The notes under the pieces were generated by a model. That model saw only the letters and a program-made list of their open reading frames with translations, did no database searches and was not told the DNA's origin. Shown in pieces: positions 1 to 12,115 of a DNA stretch of 64,000 nt. How positions within the stretch are numbered: the first letter of the stretch is position 1; the number at the start of each line of letters is the position of its first letter. This stretch comes from Hyphodiscus hymeniophilus (taxonomy: Eukaryota; Ascomycota; Leotiomycetes; Helotiales; Hyphodiscaceae), in contig VNKQ01000018.1 in the NCBI GenBank assembly GCA_016508695.1, positions 372,001 to 436,000 of the forward strand. The letters are read 5' to 3'. Position numbers and translations under genes: made by a program.

Positions 1-2214
1 CTATGGAGGTATGTAGGTTTCTGGCTCAGGAGAACTAACTCGTGGGAGAAGCTCAGGGAAAGATCAACCACCGATTTGAAAAGCGCTGATCCGAGCCGCG
101 TCATTCGGCTTTCATCTCTGTTTCCGGAAGTCGGTTCTCGATTGTCATTGAGAATGCGATTGAAGATGCTGCGACTCTCAGTACCTTGACGGAGATAATG
201 CAAGACATAGCCGGTGAATGTTGTGCTACAGCGATAAGGAGAATATCCCAAGAACCTTCTTCTTTCGGCCACAACCGTTTATCACATATGAGCGATGGGC
301 ATGGCGACGTTGGTGTTCCGATCCACTGTGGTTCTGAAACTGACGCAGGTAAGCTGTTGTTGTTCTCGTATACTCGAGTATGCCTTGGCGGACTTCAGAT
401 TCACATCTCACAATATCGGCTCACTTCCAGTGTTGCCCATCCCGACTCTATGTGCCAAGCAGCATTGCATAGACGTCTTGAGTCTTGCCTAGACTACCTA
501 TAATACTGCGACTTGGATAGAGGGCAGGTGTAAGCTGATGATGATGGTCTCGCGAGTGTGATCAGTACCACGTCTTCAATACTCCGTCAGCCATGGAGAG
601 CACTGAGAGAAATACAGTCTCTAGTGAGACTAACTCTCATCACCCTACCAGCGGTGATAGCGAATTGTAATTACGTTTCATTTCGTGTCCTTTCTGTCAT
701 GAGTTGTCTAGAGTCAACACCTGTTGCAACGTGCAAGAACTCGTACCTGATTACCCCCGCTCAGAATCCTCAAATTACCCCACCATCTCGCTCGCCTAAC
801 CCTACCCGTTTGTGAAAGGAGGCGTGCCGGTTGTATATCCAGGTCAGGAAGGTCTTTTGAGATTGGGGGCTGAGATGCACATCATCGGCAATGCGACATG
901 CAGACGCTGTCGGAGAATACAGATCAGAATGGCGCAATGCCCGAGCATCCCCAGCTTTCGAGGGTTGGGCACTCGACACGGCGCCAGCCTCCGGACCTGT
1001 CAGGTCCAAATGGCATGAGTAAATCGCACGAACCACAAATGTATACGGACCTCCGTTGTAGCACCCCACGCGAGGTACTATCCCACCGTCCCATGTGCCG
1101 AAGACGATCGCAGATAAGCAACCTTCTCATGCGAAGGACATGTGCTGCTACTGCTCCATACGTAGGCAGTTGCTGATACCGGAACAAAACTTCCGCAGCA
1201 ACAGTATACTGAAAAGAAAACCCTGGTATTGTCCCGAGCACAAGCACTAGATCACACTAATAATAGTAATAAGTATTTCTTCCAAGCTTGTTCTATGTTT
1301 TTGACTTATGTGCGCTTTTAAGTTCTATTTCGATTCACTCGCACCATCTTGGTATTGGCTTCTTGTACGCCGCTGAGAAATACGTGCGCAAAAGGTCGTC
1401 AGTGGCTGTTTGATCGACGGCTGTTATCGCCTCACCCTTGCTATTATAACTTTATATCCGATGCTTCATTAGCCACTCGTCCTTGATTTCAGATGCTATC
1501 CTAGCTCCGGCATATATCCCGACTTGTGGGGAACCACAGAGAATCAAGCTTTGTGGCACTCCCCGGCAGAGGATATAAAACATCCTCCAATGAACTTTAC
1601 ATCGGTGTTATGCGTGCTGCTTTGCAAGGTAGGAGGAGAGCCTGATGACTGCGACATTATCTTCTCCCATGTGGCCCTCATAAAAAAAGGAAGTTGATCT
1701 GCAACTCAATTATCATGCGACCAGTACCATCCAATTGATCGTCCAAGACCGTTCTGGAGTTCTGCAATCCAGGAACATACTCCTGGCTCGCCTTTGCCTC
1801 CTGCCTCTCTACGGCATTTCACCGTCAATCACTTTCTTGTTGAAGGAAGCTCAAACCATAGCTTCATGGACAATTCATCATGCTTCTGTGCTTTAATGAA
1901 GGTCCCATGCGGGGCTGTAGTCCTTTATGGACATGCCAGCATGATTTTAGAGGCTCCGAGTGGTAGACCTGGCTATTAACGGCCTTCACAATACAGGGCA
2001 AATATGACCTTTCGGGAAGGTGGGTAGATGATCTCTGACTGACACTCTCGAGTCTCAATACTTTCTGTTTGTGCCTTGGTCAAGAACTATATATTGAAGG
2101 ACAAACCTCCAAAATTATGTTTCATCACCTCAACATCAATCCCTCACTTGTCAAGCTCCACCACGCGCTCTCGAATTCGACCCTCCGTTAAACGCCCCAT
2201 CTCACATTATCAAG
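1..2214. other. Gene-poor stretch, nothing supported
   Basis: Only short open frames (at most about 107 codons) occur on both strands. None has a recognisable domain, convincing codon pattern or splice structure. The last 200 bases are the upstream region of the G1 peptidase gene and hold an AT-rich TATATATT-like stretch near 2089-2096. I see no repeat, tRNA or transposon remnant. Confidence 0.5.
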
Positions 2215-3250
2215 ATGAAGTTCCTCGCCGTTGCCAGCACTCTCTTGCTTGCGGGTAGTGCTATTGCTGCGCCAGGCACAGCCATACGCAGGGAACGACA
2301 CGCCAAGCGGGCTGCCGAACGCGCCGCAGGAAAGTCCAGCCTCATCAGAAAGGTGGATGCGCCAGCTGATTACGAGACCAACAAGACCAATGTGGACTAC
2401 TCGCAGAATTGGGCTGGTGCGGTTTTGATTGGAACTGGCTACACGAGTGTGACTGGCACTGTAAGTCCCGCAGACTTCTAGAATCATTTTCTTCTTCGGA
2501 ATTTCCTAGTGTTCGCTCATAAGTAGAGCCATAAGTACACAACCAACATTATTCCAAAGTCGCCTTCGCCTCATGAGGTATACTGACTTTGATAATTTGC
2601 AGTTCACCGTGCCACAGCCATCAACGACCGGCTCGGGAACCGCTTGGGTCGGTATCGATGGCGATACTTGTGCCAGTGCTATCTTACAGACTGGCGTTGA
2701 TTGGACCAAGTCTGGCAGTTCCTACTCTTACGATGCATGGTATGAGTGGTATCCTGATTATTCCTACGATTTCACCGGAATCACTATTTCTGCCGGAAAC
2801 CAGATCAAGGTTACTGTCACTGCCACGAGCAAGACAGGTGGAACGGCCACTGTTGATAATAGTAAGAACGCCCCTTTTTCGCCTTACGAACAAATACTGA
2901 TCTGACGATTCAGTCTCGACTGGCAAGTCTGTAACCCACACCTTCAGCAACGAGGGCTCAGAGGGCGATCTCTGCGAGACAAACGCCGAATGGATCGTTG
3001 AAGATTACGAGGAGGGCAATTCGCTCGTCCAGTTTGCCGATTTCGGAAGTGTTACTTTTGTACGAGATCCTACGCTGATATTGCTTGATCTGAAAGTGCT
3101 GACTCTTCATAGACCGGTGCCGCCGCCGTTAAGAGTGGAGCGACTGTTGGTACTAGTGGAGCCACTATCATCGACATTCAACAGAATAACAAAGTCCTCA
3201 CCGACTGCTCTGTGCCCAGCTCTTCTGAGGTCACCTGCTCTTACGTGTAG
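2215..3250 (+). CDS. Secreted G1 family glutamic endopeptidase (eqolisin)
   Basis: Four exons: 2215-2460, 2603-2861, 2914-3059 and 3113-3250, giving 262 residues with every junction in phase. The protein starts with a signal peptide (MKFLAVASTLLLAGSAIAAP). A charged Arg/Lys-rich propeptide follows, then the mature domain from about residue 65 (YSQNWAGAVL). The G1 catalytic pair is present: Gln at about 111 in GDTCASAILQTG and Glu at about 194 in NAEWIVEDY. It ends in a Cys-containing beta-strand region, as in aspergillopepsin II and scytalidoglutamic peptidase. Members of this family are acid proteases secreted to digest protein outside the cell. Length and motifs are normal and nothing is broken. 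The start is the ATG directly before the signal peptide. Confidence 0.95.
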
Positions 3251-3643
3251 AGTTTTCACGCAGAAACTTTGTTCATTGATGATTGAAATCGAATATGAAG
3301 CATATCACATGAAGCATTTTTAATTTCAACAGCGAGAGATAACTGGTTCGTGGAGGTCTTTCAGTTCTTGATGTACATGGTTTAGTAGCGAACTTAGCAC
3401 GTTATTGAACCTTGATCTTATGATTAGTCTTGACTTGACTTACTCCAATGATCAGATTGACAATAGTTGCAAAAGTCGGAGGCCCAAACCGGTTGCGCGA
3501 ATGGAAAGATAAAAGTAAAGAAACAATCGAGCGGTTTGTTCATGTTGCGTATACTGGTAACTACTCAAGGTTCATACAACCACTTCTGTATCTTTTAACC
3601 TCTATATTAATACATGTCACCATCCTTGGGAACGCTTTCCTCA
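3251..3643. other. Convergent intergenic spacer
   Basis: This is the 3' flank of the G1 peptidase gene and of the minus-strand gene that ends at 3644. No supported gene or repeat is visible. Confidence 0.5.
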
Positions 3644-4497
3644 TCACCTACTTGTAAGACGCTTCATTTCACTACTGCCGGTGCTTTCAGCCTTTACTCG
3701 TTCCCAACATCTGCATTGTCGATAATGTTGGATAAGTGAATCCGATGATACACACGCACCTACCGTAATCACGTACCCTGCGAGGGTGAAAGCATCACCC
3801 ATGCTATAACTATATCTTTTGTTTACAGTAAAGTATGTCCCCAAGAAGCAGCTAAGTCCTACGAAACTGACAAACATAGCGAATATGAGAAGGCACGTAC
3901 GTGGTCGCTCAAGGCTGAAGGTTGAATCTGAGTCGAGTGTATGATCGTAGCTAACAGGAATCATATGGCGACGGCTATGACTGGCGGAAGGTGAAATTAC
4001 GTCGACACCAGTTGATGCAGGGACGATCAGCCTTCTGTAAAATTATCAATGCTCATGTAGTGCATGTCATGTGGATCGAAGCCTTACTTCTTCACATGTT
4101 CCAATAGCGCCCGCGACAGAGCCGCAGCACCTGAACTCTGAGCCACAAGTTCAGGCAATCTCGCTGGTCGAGGGAATGTTCTTTTTTTCTTGCGTTTCCA
4201 TCTCAGCCACCACGTTTTGCCTGTTTCAGAGTTCGTAGGAGTGAGAGGTCCGAGGAGAGCCTTTGCGAACTCCTCCGATATGCGTGAGATCTCTTGAATC
4301 GTGTCGACTTCGGCCTTTTCGAAATTGTCAAGCCCTATGCTTTCAATTTCCAGGAATGTTTTCCCAAGTTCATCAACGTGCTGACCGAGCTCTACATATT
4401 TGGCTTCTGGGGACTTGAAGTCGCTGAGAATATTGGAAGCTTGGAAGACAAGGCTCGAGACAGCGATTAGATCGCCAACGCTATAGCCGAACGACAT
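3644..4497 (-). CDS. Solo STAND/NLR-type fungal N-terminal domain with C-terminal membrane segments
   Basis: Two exons, 4088-4497 and 3644-4034, are joined by a 53-nt intron (GTAAGG donor, TTTTACAG acceptor) in phase, giving 266 residues. The N-terminal half (MSFGYSVGDLIAVSSLVFQA, then a helical heptad-like segment ending near FAKALLGPL) resembles the helical 'fungal N-terminal domain' found ahead of NACHT or NB-ARC ATPases in STAND proteins. Here no ATPase follows. The second half has a Lys/Arg-rich linker, then two likely membrane segments (CLLIFAMFVSFVGLSCF and AFTLAGYVITVGAC) and a basic tail. The ATG at 4497 is preferred over an upstream in-frame ATG because homologous domains start at this MxxGxxxGD-like sequence. 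The family call rests on sequence pattern only, and the function is unknown. Confidence 0.6.
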
Positions 4498-5804
4498 GTT
4501 ATGAGATGCGAGTTTGCTTGCAGAGTATGTTGGTTGAACGGGTCTTCTTTTGTAAATGAAGTCGATCGAAGTCGAGGCTATGGCTGTGGCTGTGCATGCA
4601 TCTAGAAATCGGGCTGAACGCATGTCAGGCAATTATAGTGAATGATTGGTTAGTCCAAGTCCTCTTTTTAAAAAGGCTTGCCATAGTAACCATCCTTGCA
4701 GTTCCAAGTATATCATTGTTGATACTTGATAGCCCCCTAAGCTCTCTGCCGAAATATATCATGTCCTCTCGACCAAACCCTAATGCCGTGTCTGTCCCTG
4801 CAAGCCCTAGCCAACCGCATCAAAATATCCTAATCCTAACGATATCCCCACAACCCCGCATCCGTGCTCTCTCAAGAATCGCATCCGTCTCTTCGCGAGT
4901 CTTCAAAAAAGCCCCAACGAAACCGTCGATGAGCCGCGGTAAGAGAAGGTTCCGTAGGACTTTGCCGAAGATGATTAGCAGCAAAGCCTTCATAGTCGTG
5001 GAGGACGATAAAAATCTTGGTGAAGTAGGTATTGAAGTCCCATATGGCAAGTAGCCAGAGCTTCGTGTCGAAGTTGTTGAGAAGAAGACTGGACAGCTCG
5101 TAGATGCCGCCACCAAGTCCATGAGGAAAAGACACATGAAGATGAGTCTGGAAGTATGGCGAATGATATTTCGAGTCGTTGGATGCATGGCGTGAGTCGC
5201 TTGGATGGTAAAGCTTTTTTCTTTCTTTGGTGCAAAGAGTACAGTTTGACTGATTGGTGAATCGCAGATGAAAGGTTTTGAAGTGACATGGAATCTGCCA
5301 CCAAATCAAATTCCATGCGACTTAATCTCATACTCGAAGTTTCAAGCGAGACATGTCATGAAAGTGAAGTGGTATTTCAGGCTCGAGGCGAGCCAGTACG
5401 CAGGATAGTCACTGTTCGCGAGAGTCAAGTAGTGAAAAGCGCTGAGAGGCAGTTTAGCAAACGCTTTATTATCGCGAAGCCTGTGTCGTAGTTTCCTAAT
5501 TTTTTAGTGTCATGAGTTGCCTGGATGTTTGAAGAATTTACTTTACGCTGCCGCAGAGAAACGCCGGCGGATTGCTTTTTGACAAGGTTTGCAAATACTC
5601 GGCATAAAACAGGTACAGGATTGTTGTAGATTGTTGTTTATTTCCTGCTTTTTCTTCTCTTGGATCCTTGCTTGTCGTTTGAAACTCTCTCTGACTTTTC
5701 TTCTATTTCTAAGATAAAGGTCAAGTTGAACCTCGTTCCCACTCCCATTGCTCCAAAGCAAACTTGATCCTTTGTGATGTTGAATCCGAGTTCCCCAAAT
5801 CCTC
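4498..5804. other. Unresolved region between two minus-strand genes
   Basis: Overlapping open frames occur in several registers (for example minus 4820-5188, 4872-5309 and 4990-5331; plus 4596-5054). They contradict each other and none shows a recognised domain. A spliced minus-strand gene upstream of the STAND-like gene cannot be excluded, but I could not find a consistent ATG, junctions and stop. Treat it as promoter or unannotated sequence. Confidence 0.3.
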
Positions 5805-6632
5805 CTATAAAAGAGATATGTCAGAAGATCTATCCAAAGTACACCCTGGAGTGGTAGGGGATGGCCTACCGGGAGGACCAAGTGTCTCCATCATCTCTTT
5901 CAACGCTTCTGGGCCCACTTTCAAGTCCCAGTTGAGGGTCCGTTGGCCATCTCTGGCGTTCTCTTCCTGGTATCTTCGAAGTCGAATGTTTTGAATGTAC
6001 TTGCTGTCATTATTACAAACACTTTTGCTCTTCCGTCTATGACTATTGGTGGCTCCGGGCTGAGTTGTTAGATTGTCATTTCCGGGGAGTAAGCTTCCCG
6101 CAAAGTTGGTAAGCTCGAGAGAGCGGCGTTTGAATCGTGCAAACACTTTTTGGGGATCCTGAAGAGCCTCCATGGTTCTTTGTGCCAAAGAAGTTCTCAC
6201 AGATAGACCCAACGATATGAGCCAGGTAATCATAGTTTCCCAGAAGAGAAGAATGAAGGCGTTCTGCCAAGTCCAAGCTGCCGGGATGACGCGGAGGGCC
6301 CATATACCAGCATTCCGATGACCTTGGCATTCAAAGACAATGTGTATATCCCAAATATTTCGGACGATCATGTTGATTGATATGGAAAGTAAAAGGTCCA
6401 GAAATCGGTGCAAGATCCAAAGGCATGTGATGGCCGAGAGCCTTTCCGCCGTTGTTGGTTTATATTTCGATGTTGATGCTTTCACCTTTTCGAGCATGTA
6501 TTGAATCGCAACGAAATAAAGTAAAAGTATCAAGGTCGAAATCGTCAAAGTTGCTCGAGCAAGGCTTACAGCCGCGTCATTGTCGTGGACGCCAGGAGAG
6601 GTTGTTTCGTATGCACCAACTATATCGCCCAT
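5805..6632 (-). CDS. Multi-pass membrane protein of unknown function
   Basis: A single uninterrupted frame of 275 residues from the ATG at 6632. I do not recognise the family. Hydrophobic segments lie at about residues 23-44 (ATLTISTLILLLYFVAIQY), 64-90 (around LHRFLDLLLSISINMIV) and 107-140 (around FILLFWETMITWLISLGLSV), so three or four membrane passes are likely. The last 120 residues are polar, basic and Ser-rich, suggesting a cytoplasmic tail. The N-terminus lacks a cleavable signal. Further exons cannot be excluded. Confidence 0.6.
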   Translation of the reverse strand: MGDIVGAYETTSPGVHDNDAAVSLARATLTISTLILLLYFVAIQYMLEKVKASTSKYKPTTAERLSAITCLWILHRFLDLLLSISINMIVRNIWDIHIVFECQGHRNAGIWALRVIPAAWTWQNAFILLFWETMITWLISLGLSVRTSLAQRTMEALQDPQKVFARFKRRSLELTNFAGSLLPGNDNLTTQPGATNSHRRKSKSVCNNDSKYIQNIRLRRYQEENARDGQRTLNWDLKVGPEALKEMMETLGPPGRPSPTTPGCTLDRSSDISLL

Positions 6633-7082
6633 TTCATCCTTAAGTGACGTCTCGAGTTTGCGAGTTACAGAGAAGAAAAGTCACACAAGGTCTGTACAAT
6701 TTCCTTTTGGGACATACCGAACTTCTGGGTAAGAATTTTAGATTTGCGGTGAAAAAAGTGCTGACACGAAAGGCTTTTGAGGCTGATGCGTTGCGTTCGG
6801 GCCCGGCAATCGGGGACATTGTAATGGCGAATCGGAGTTTTCGAGAACCCGTCGCCGCTGGCTGTGTCAGCTACAAGCAGGAGGCTGGATAGAGTATGCA
6901 ATACGCTGGCTATACGAGGAAGCTCGGAAATGAGTAGTTAAAAGTTCCTTACTTTCGGATTGGTTTGAATACTGGTTACTTTACTCGTCCGGAACATACT
7001 ACGTACAAAAGAACCCACTCTGAAATAAACACCCCTTGCTTCATCCCCTTCAACACGCATTCATGGTTTCCCTCAAAGTTCG
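6633..7082. other. Intergenic spacer
   Basis: This contains the upstream region of the membrane protein gene and the 3' flank of the lipase gene. Only short uninformative frames are present. Confidence 0.5.
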
Positions 7083-8529
7083 TCAAATTGGCGAAGTATC
7101 CATACCAACAGTGACGTTCTGAATTGTACATACTCTGCTTGGGTACTTGGTGCTATAGGTTCCATCAAAAACGCTGCTCAACCACGCAAATGCCCTCGTA
7201 TCTCCATTGTAGTCTTCTGCCAAATGACCACCAATAGTGTTCCGCTGGTATAAAATGTTTGCGCCGACAGCGCAGTATCTGGCCACTAGATCATCAGCAT
7301 ATTCAATGGGAGCGACTTCGTCGCCAATCGCCTTGTAGATGAATATTGGCATCTGTGGGACACCGTGATAGCCCATGAGGCCTTCAATGTCATAGATCTT
7401 TTGTATGATGGGGGCGTCGAGGATAGCTGTTTTATTGATGAAGTATTTCCAGATATCCTGAGAATCAAAGAAATCGTCCGCGGCTGGAGTGGTCAAATAT
7501 ATGCTCGACAGGAATGTAGATTTGTTGTATAAGCCAGAAGGGTTGAGGTGGTCAACGATGTATTTATACGCTTCGGGGTATTGATTTGTGATACCAAGCA
7601 GACTCCGAGGAATCAGGCCGGCGTATGGATTGCCATTGACACTGGCGATCACACTGCTTACATTTGGCACCAGACCCCCAAGAGCGGCTCCAGCGAAGTT
7701 GAGTTCTGGCGCGTAATGGACTTGAAGCTGCACACAATAATCAGATGCTCATCCAGTATTCGAATGAGAGAATTGAGTCACTTCCGCTGCCCACTCACTG
7801 GCTAGTGATCCTCCCGAATATCCCCACAGCGCATACCTGGCCTGGAAACCAATTCCAAAGTCTGAAGATAGGACTGCGCGAACGGAGTCCACTGGGGATG
7901 CTGTTAAATAAATGTCGCACGCTTGCTCAGGAACCATCACAAGCCACTTTAGCAGAAAACTCACGGGTAGCGTGACCGGACTGCACGCCTGCAGTAAAAG
8001 ATACAGTGGGACCTTCGTAGTCGGGTACCGAAACATACCATCCTTGACCAAGGGCAGTGGAAATATCTATCCAAGATCCTTGTGGATATGTGTAGAAGTC
8101 GAAGCTGGGACTCGCATCGACATCCGCCGTGTCGTAAGGGAACTGATAAGAGAGCAAAGCTTTCCCTACACAGGTGCTTTCCGACGACAGTTTTTCGGTG
8201 GTAGCAATTGGAATGAAGAGGGTAGTTACAGCCCATGAAGGTCGGTATCGGCTGTTCGTGGTACGGTACACGATGTTGTAGGCAGCGGAGGAGTTGGCGA
8301 TGATTGAGGTGATATTTCCAGGGGCGACACGAACGCGCAGAATCTTGCCTGGCAAGACTGATTCAAAATTTGGAGGAGCTGTATAAAATGGATCTTTGCT
8401 TGGAGGTATGGGAGCCAGTGGAGAGGCCTTGATTCGTTTATCGAATGCATTTGGTAAGCTGGGGAGCGCCGAGGAGAACTGAAGAATCAACGCACATGCC
8501 AATAACAGGCCCGGGATGGAGAAAGCCAT
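7083..8529 (-). CDS. Secreted triacylglycerol lipase, LIP family
   Basis: Three exons (7965-8529, 7782-7900, 7083-7727) give 442 residues. The introns are 64 nt (GTGAGT donor) and 54 nt (GTGACT donor). It begins with a signal peptide (MAFSIPGLLLACALILQFSS). The protein matches the secretory lipase family typified by Candida LIP enzymes. The nucleophile Ser is at about 217 in WGYSGGSLASEW, the likely catalytic Asp at about 364 in AIGDEVAPIEYAD, and His at about 396 in TIGGHLAED. Several N-glycosylation sequons occur (for example NITS, NKST, NKTA, NVTV). It should hydrolyse extracellular lipid esters. The ATG at 8529 is chosen because the signal peptide starts there; the frame runs on upstream without another ATG before it. 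Confidence 0.93.
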
Positions 8530-10706
8530 TGCAGGTTCAGGCAAAAATTGAACAAAGTGGTGTGATAGCTGAAAAGAGAAATTCCACAGAAGAGATACTC
8601 ATCACTTGGAACTTCATATACATGTGGAAAGTGGGGAAACTTAAGACGGTACAACTTTGGACCCGAGGATAAATGTGTAGCATTTGATACATCGGATTTA
8701 ACCTGGCAACTGAATCCACTGAAATTCTTCCATTTGGGAACTTCAGCTTGCGTTTGTGGACATCTGAGGTGGACATCTGACGAACCACCTTCGATGATAG
8801 CAAGGGTCGAAAATGAATGATGGATATTTTGGGAAAGACGAGCGACGAGTCGGGGGATACAAGGCCGGACAGTTTGAGCAGCCTTTGTCCGATGCCTACA
8901 CTCTCGAAATGAACACGCTAACCCTCTGCCGTATTGAGGAAAACTCTCACGTGAGCAATTCAGTCTCGAACTTATTATTCAATCTGAAGACCACAAGCAA
9001 AGCGAATTGAGTCTCAGAATAGTGGAACTGAAGTCAATTCTAAACTGGAATTCGAATAGTTTTGCTTGGAGTGGAATCTGAGTTCACGGGGTATAGGACA
9101 GTTTCTCAAAAACAATCGCGTGAGAAATCGCATTTAAATAGATGCATGTGCCTTACTTGATCAATGAAAAAAGCACAATATGGTGACGAAAGCGAGACGA
9201 GAGGGTAGGAAGTCATTACGGAGCTTTGCCACAGGGACTCATCAGTGAACATGAGATTGCGAAACGAAATTCTGCAGCCCTTTCCGTCTGGTTCTTTGAC
9301 TTTACCTTTACAAATTAGACAAAGGTCCAATTTGTTTGTAACGATGTGTGTTCGCAGAGTGCTTCAAGGTATAACGCAGATATCACACTGCCATTTAATT
9401 CTTCCGTGGGGTTTGAAAAGGAAAAGATGGCCGCGGAAGTCCTCCAGGGCGTTCTTTGATCATCTGTTTGAGTTAAAGGGTTCCAGAGATCGAGAGATAT
9501 GAGCTATGTTCCCAATAATCCAAGCCATACTGATGAATCTCTCAGTTCCGATAACCATGCCCGTCTTAAAAGACTTATCCGAATCGCAATTTTTGAGGCC
9601 GCCGCGGTGGCCTTTTGGGTCCAGTGTGCTTTCATCGTGCGAGTTTGAAGGAAGGAAATCCGGAAAATCGTAAAGGTTCGAACGCTGCTACTTGTCGGAG
9701 CAACTTAGAGAAATGTATCGTCATATCGCTGGTAGGTAGTGTCTTTCCCTTGTACTTTCTCATTCATTTGTCCCACTGCTGCTCTTAGAATGTAAACGGC
9801 TGTATAGTCTCTCAAATATAGGCTGTGTCGTTTCTTGAGAATACCTGGGCATTGAATCATCCCAGGAGGTTGGCGTGGGGAAGGGGCATTAATAGGAACC
9901 AGGGTGCCGTTCGAAGTCTGCTACTATCACCTCTGTCAGCATTTTCATTGATATTAACATGAAGGTAACTGGCTTGCAATTATGCCATGTGGATATGACT
10001 CTCGTACGACCAGATGACTGCCATTCCATCTCTGACTCCTGTTGAAAAGTTTCCATCTGTGTATCAACTTGTGTGAAGGATAGAGTATTGGCTCAATGGC
10101 TTCAATGCTATCATCTCGAGAGAAAGGAACCTCTATCGCCGTCTCCTTTATCTATCGAAAGCCATCACTGCATCATTCGGTGCTCAACTAGAATTCTCTA
10201 ATCGGGTCTTTGGGAGGACTGTAGGGTCGAAGGAGGGCGAAGGAGAATGCTCGAATCGTGGTGGCAGGATTGTAGAATCGAACAACTCTTGGCCTAGGTT
10301 TCTTGTAAATCGTGTTCAAACAGTACAATGAAAGAATAATTGAGCCAGCGAACTCACTGGAAACCACAGATGATGATACAACGCCTCAATACTTCGTAGC
10401 GCTGCTCAAAGAAGCTGATTGTAGCAATTGCCTTTCAGGATATCCAAACCAAGCACATAAATGCAACGGGTCGAGTCGGTTAGAGCGTCCAAAATGCCCA
10501 ATATTGCAATGCTAGCCTAAATCTCAGGATCAAAGCTTCTTCACAGTATACACAATTATGCAAGGCTCCTGAGAGGTGGTTTCGAAGAGACACGTGACGC
10601 AAATAATCTGAATGGGCGATATTTCGAATGCGATCTCCGCTTCTTTTGGAAACACAACCACCTCACCACAATCAAAAATTCGAACTTCCATCAAACGCTA
10701 CTCACA
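8530..10706. other. Gene-poor stretch, nothing supported
   Basis: This 2.2-kb stretch holds the lipase promoter and the chromodomain gene promoter. Open frames are short and carry no recognisable domain. A CACGTGA E-box-like word lies at about 10591-10597, roughly 115 bases before the chromodomain ATG. No tRNA or repeat was found. Confidence 0.5.
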
Positions 10707-11417
10707 ATGGTGGGACCATCTGCAAGAATTGCAGCCAGAAAGGCAGGAGTTGCTGCTCCCAGCAAAATAGTCACTCCCAAAAAGAAGGCTGCTAAAGTCA
10801 AGACCACAACCCCCACCGCCAAAGCCTCCGCCACTAAGAGCTCCGTTGATGCTGTTGCTACAGGTCGTGTGACGAAGAAGAGAAAACATGTGAGTTTTAA
10901 TCTCGCATTGATGAGGATGAGCTTACGAGACTGCTACTGACGTCTTTGACAGAAGCAGAGTGAGGCGACGAAGGCTTTGAAGAGAAAGCTAGCTCAGAAG
11001 ACCAGTAGGAATAAGGTAAGAGCATCACAATCTTTCGAGTCATGAAGCAGTCTTGAAAGCACTACAAGGTTCGACTGTAGTCTAGGCCTTAAAAGATCTC
11101 CATTGTTTTCCTCCACAAAATCATTTGTTCAACCCGCTCCAGTTTCTCAAATTAACTGAGGGGATTAGGGTATCGCAGCTGCAAATTCCGAAGCACCAGC
11201 GCCTATCAAGGTCTACTGTGACGAGACAAAGAAGTCCATATTGGAATTCGAGGTCGAAGCAATAGTTGATTCGAAGAAGGATAAGAAAAACAAGGTTTTC
11301 TACTTGGTGCAATGGAAGGGTTATCCGGGCGAAAACACGTGGGAGCCAGAGGATCATCTGCGCCACGCCACGGATTTTATTGCGGAGTTCGATGATAAGA
11401 ACCCGGAGAAGCCATAA
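10707..11417 (+). CDS. Small chromodomain protein with histone-tail-like basic N-terminus
   Basis: Three exons (10707-10889, 10953-11015, 11169-11417) give 164 residues with all junctions in phase. Residues 1-85 are Lys/Ala/Ser-rich with KKKAAKVK and KKRKH patches, resembling a histone tail or DNA-binding arm. A single chromodomain follows at about residues 100-155: FEVEAIVDSKK, then KVFYLVQWKGYPGENTWEPE. The expected methyl-lysine cage residues are present: Phe in LEFEV, then Trp and Tyr in QWKGY. No chromoshadow domain follows; the protein stops soon after the chromodomain helix. It could be a reader of H3K9 or H3K27 methylation acting in chromatin, but it is much smaller than typical HP1. 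Specificity is not visible from sequence. Confidence 0.85.
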
Positions 11418-12115
11418 GAAGCTCAAAGCGCCATGCCGAATAAGGGAATGGAATACATAAAGGCATGGCTTTGAGCTTAGTTTTCATAGCTGGAATCGAA
11501 CAGTACCTAGATAAGCACACAACTTGCGCGGTCGATAAGCAGTGACAAAGCTGTCGGTGTCGATCAGTGCTTTTTAACGACACAAACATAATGTCGTTGT
11601 CGACCGACACCGTACAAAGTTGCTAGTCCAACTGGTCAGCAAAGTGGTCATGCAGACAGCTGTGTCAAGCATGCCCCCAATACCAATCGTCGGCACTTGT
11701 CGGCCAGCAAAATAAATGCCCGGGACACTGGCCTGGACAGCTAGTCGCTGTAAGATAACTAACTGGTCAACGGCTTCGTGACATGGCTTCACAGGGACTG
11801 TCTCATTTGCTCAAGTCAAATGTGCGACTTGCATCAAGCCACTACGTAAATGATCATGCATTCAGATCAACGATGAAATCAAGATGTTCCCGGCTCGGAT
11901 TAACCCTTTTCCCTAGCTTCCACGCGAGCACGAGCCCACGAGCTCTCCTACAGTAGCGCTGTTCAGTCAATCCTTCCACTCACAGCATCGTCCGGAGACA
12001 ATCAAAGTCCTAGGTGAGTTACTTCACTTGATCTGGAGGTCGCAACTGCTGTGATCATACCAACGCGTCGGACACCACCTCTCTGCGCAATCTCGAAGTT
12101 TCACTCATACCTATC
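11418..12115. other. Intergenic spacer with repeat-like CGAC/GTCG words
   Basis: No gene is supported. Between about 11530 and 11640 the sequence is unusually rich in GTCG/CGAC words. It includes TTGTCGACCGACAC at 11597-11610, which recurs exactly at 55637-55650. The rest is upstream sequence of the MPDU1-like gene. Confidence 0.5.
11597..11610. repeat. 14-mer shared with 55637-55650
   Basis: TTGTCGACCGACAC is identical at both sites, 44 kb apart. It contains GTCGAC and sits among further GTCGGTGTCG/GTCGTTGTCG words. It may be a remnant of a dispersed repeat or a binding site. Confidence 0.45.

Noticed and set aside
795..812. CCTAACCCTACCC resembling telomeric CCCTAA
   Set aside because: Less than two imperfect units inside ordinary sequence; not a telomere tract.
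4820..5309. Overlapping minus-strand frames with helical-looking stretches
   Set aside because: Three registers conflict, no recognised domain, and no consistent ATG plus splice sites could be found.
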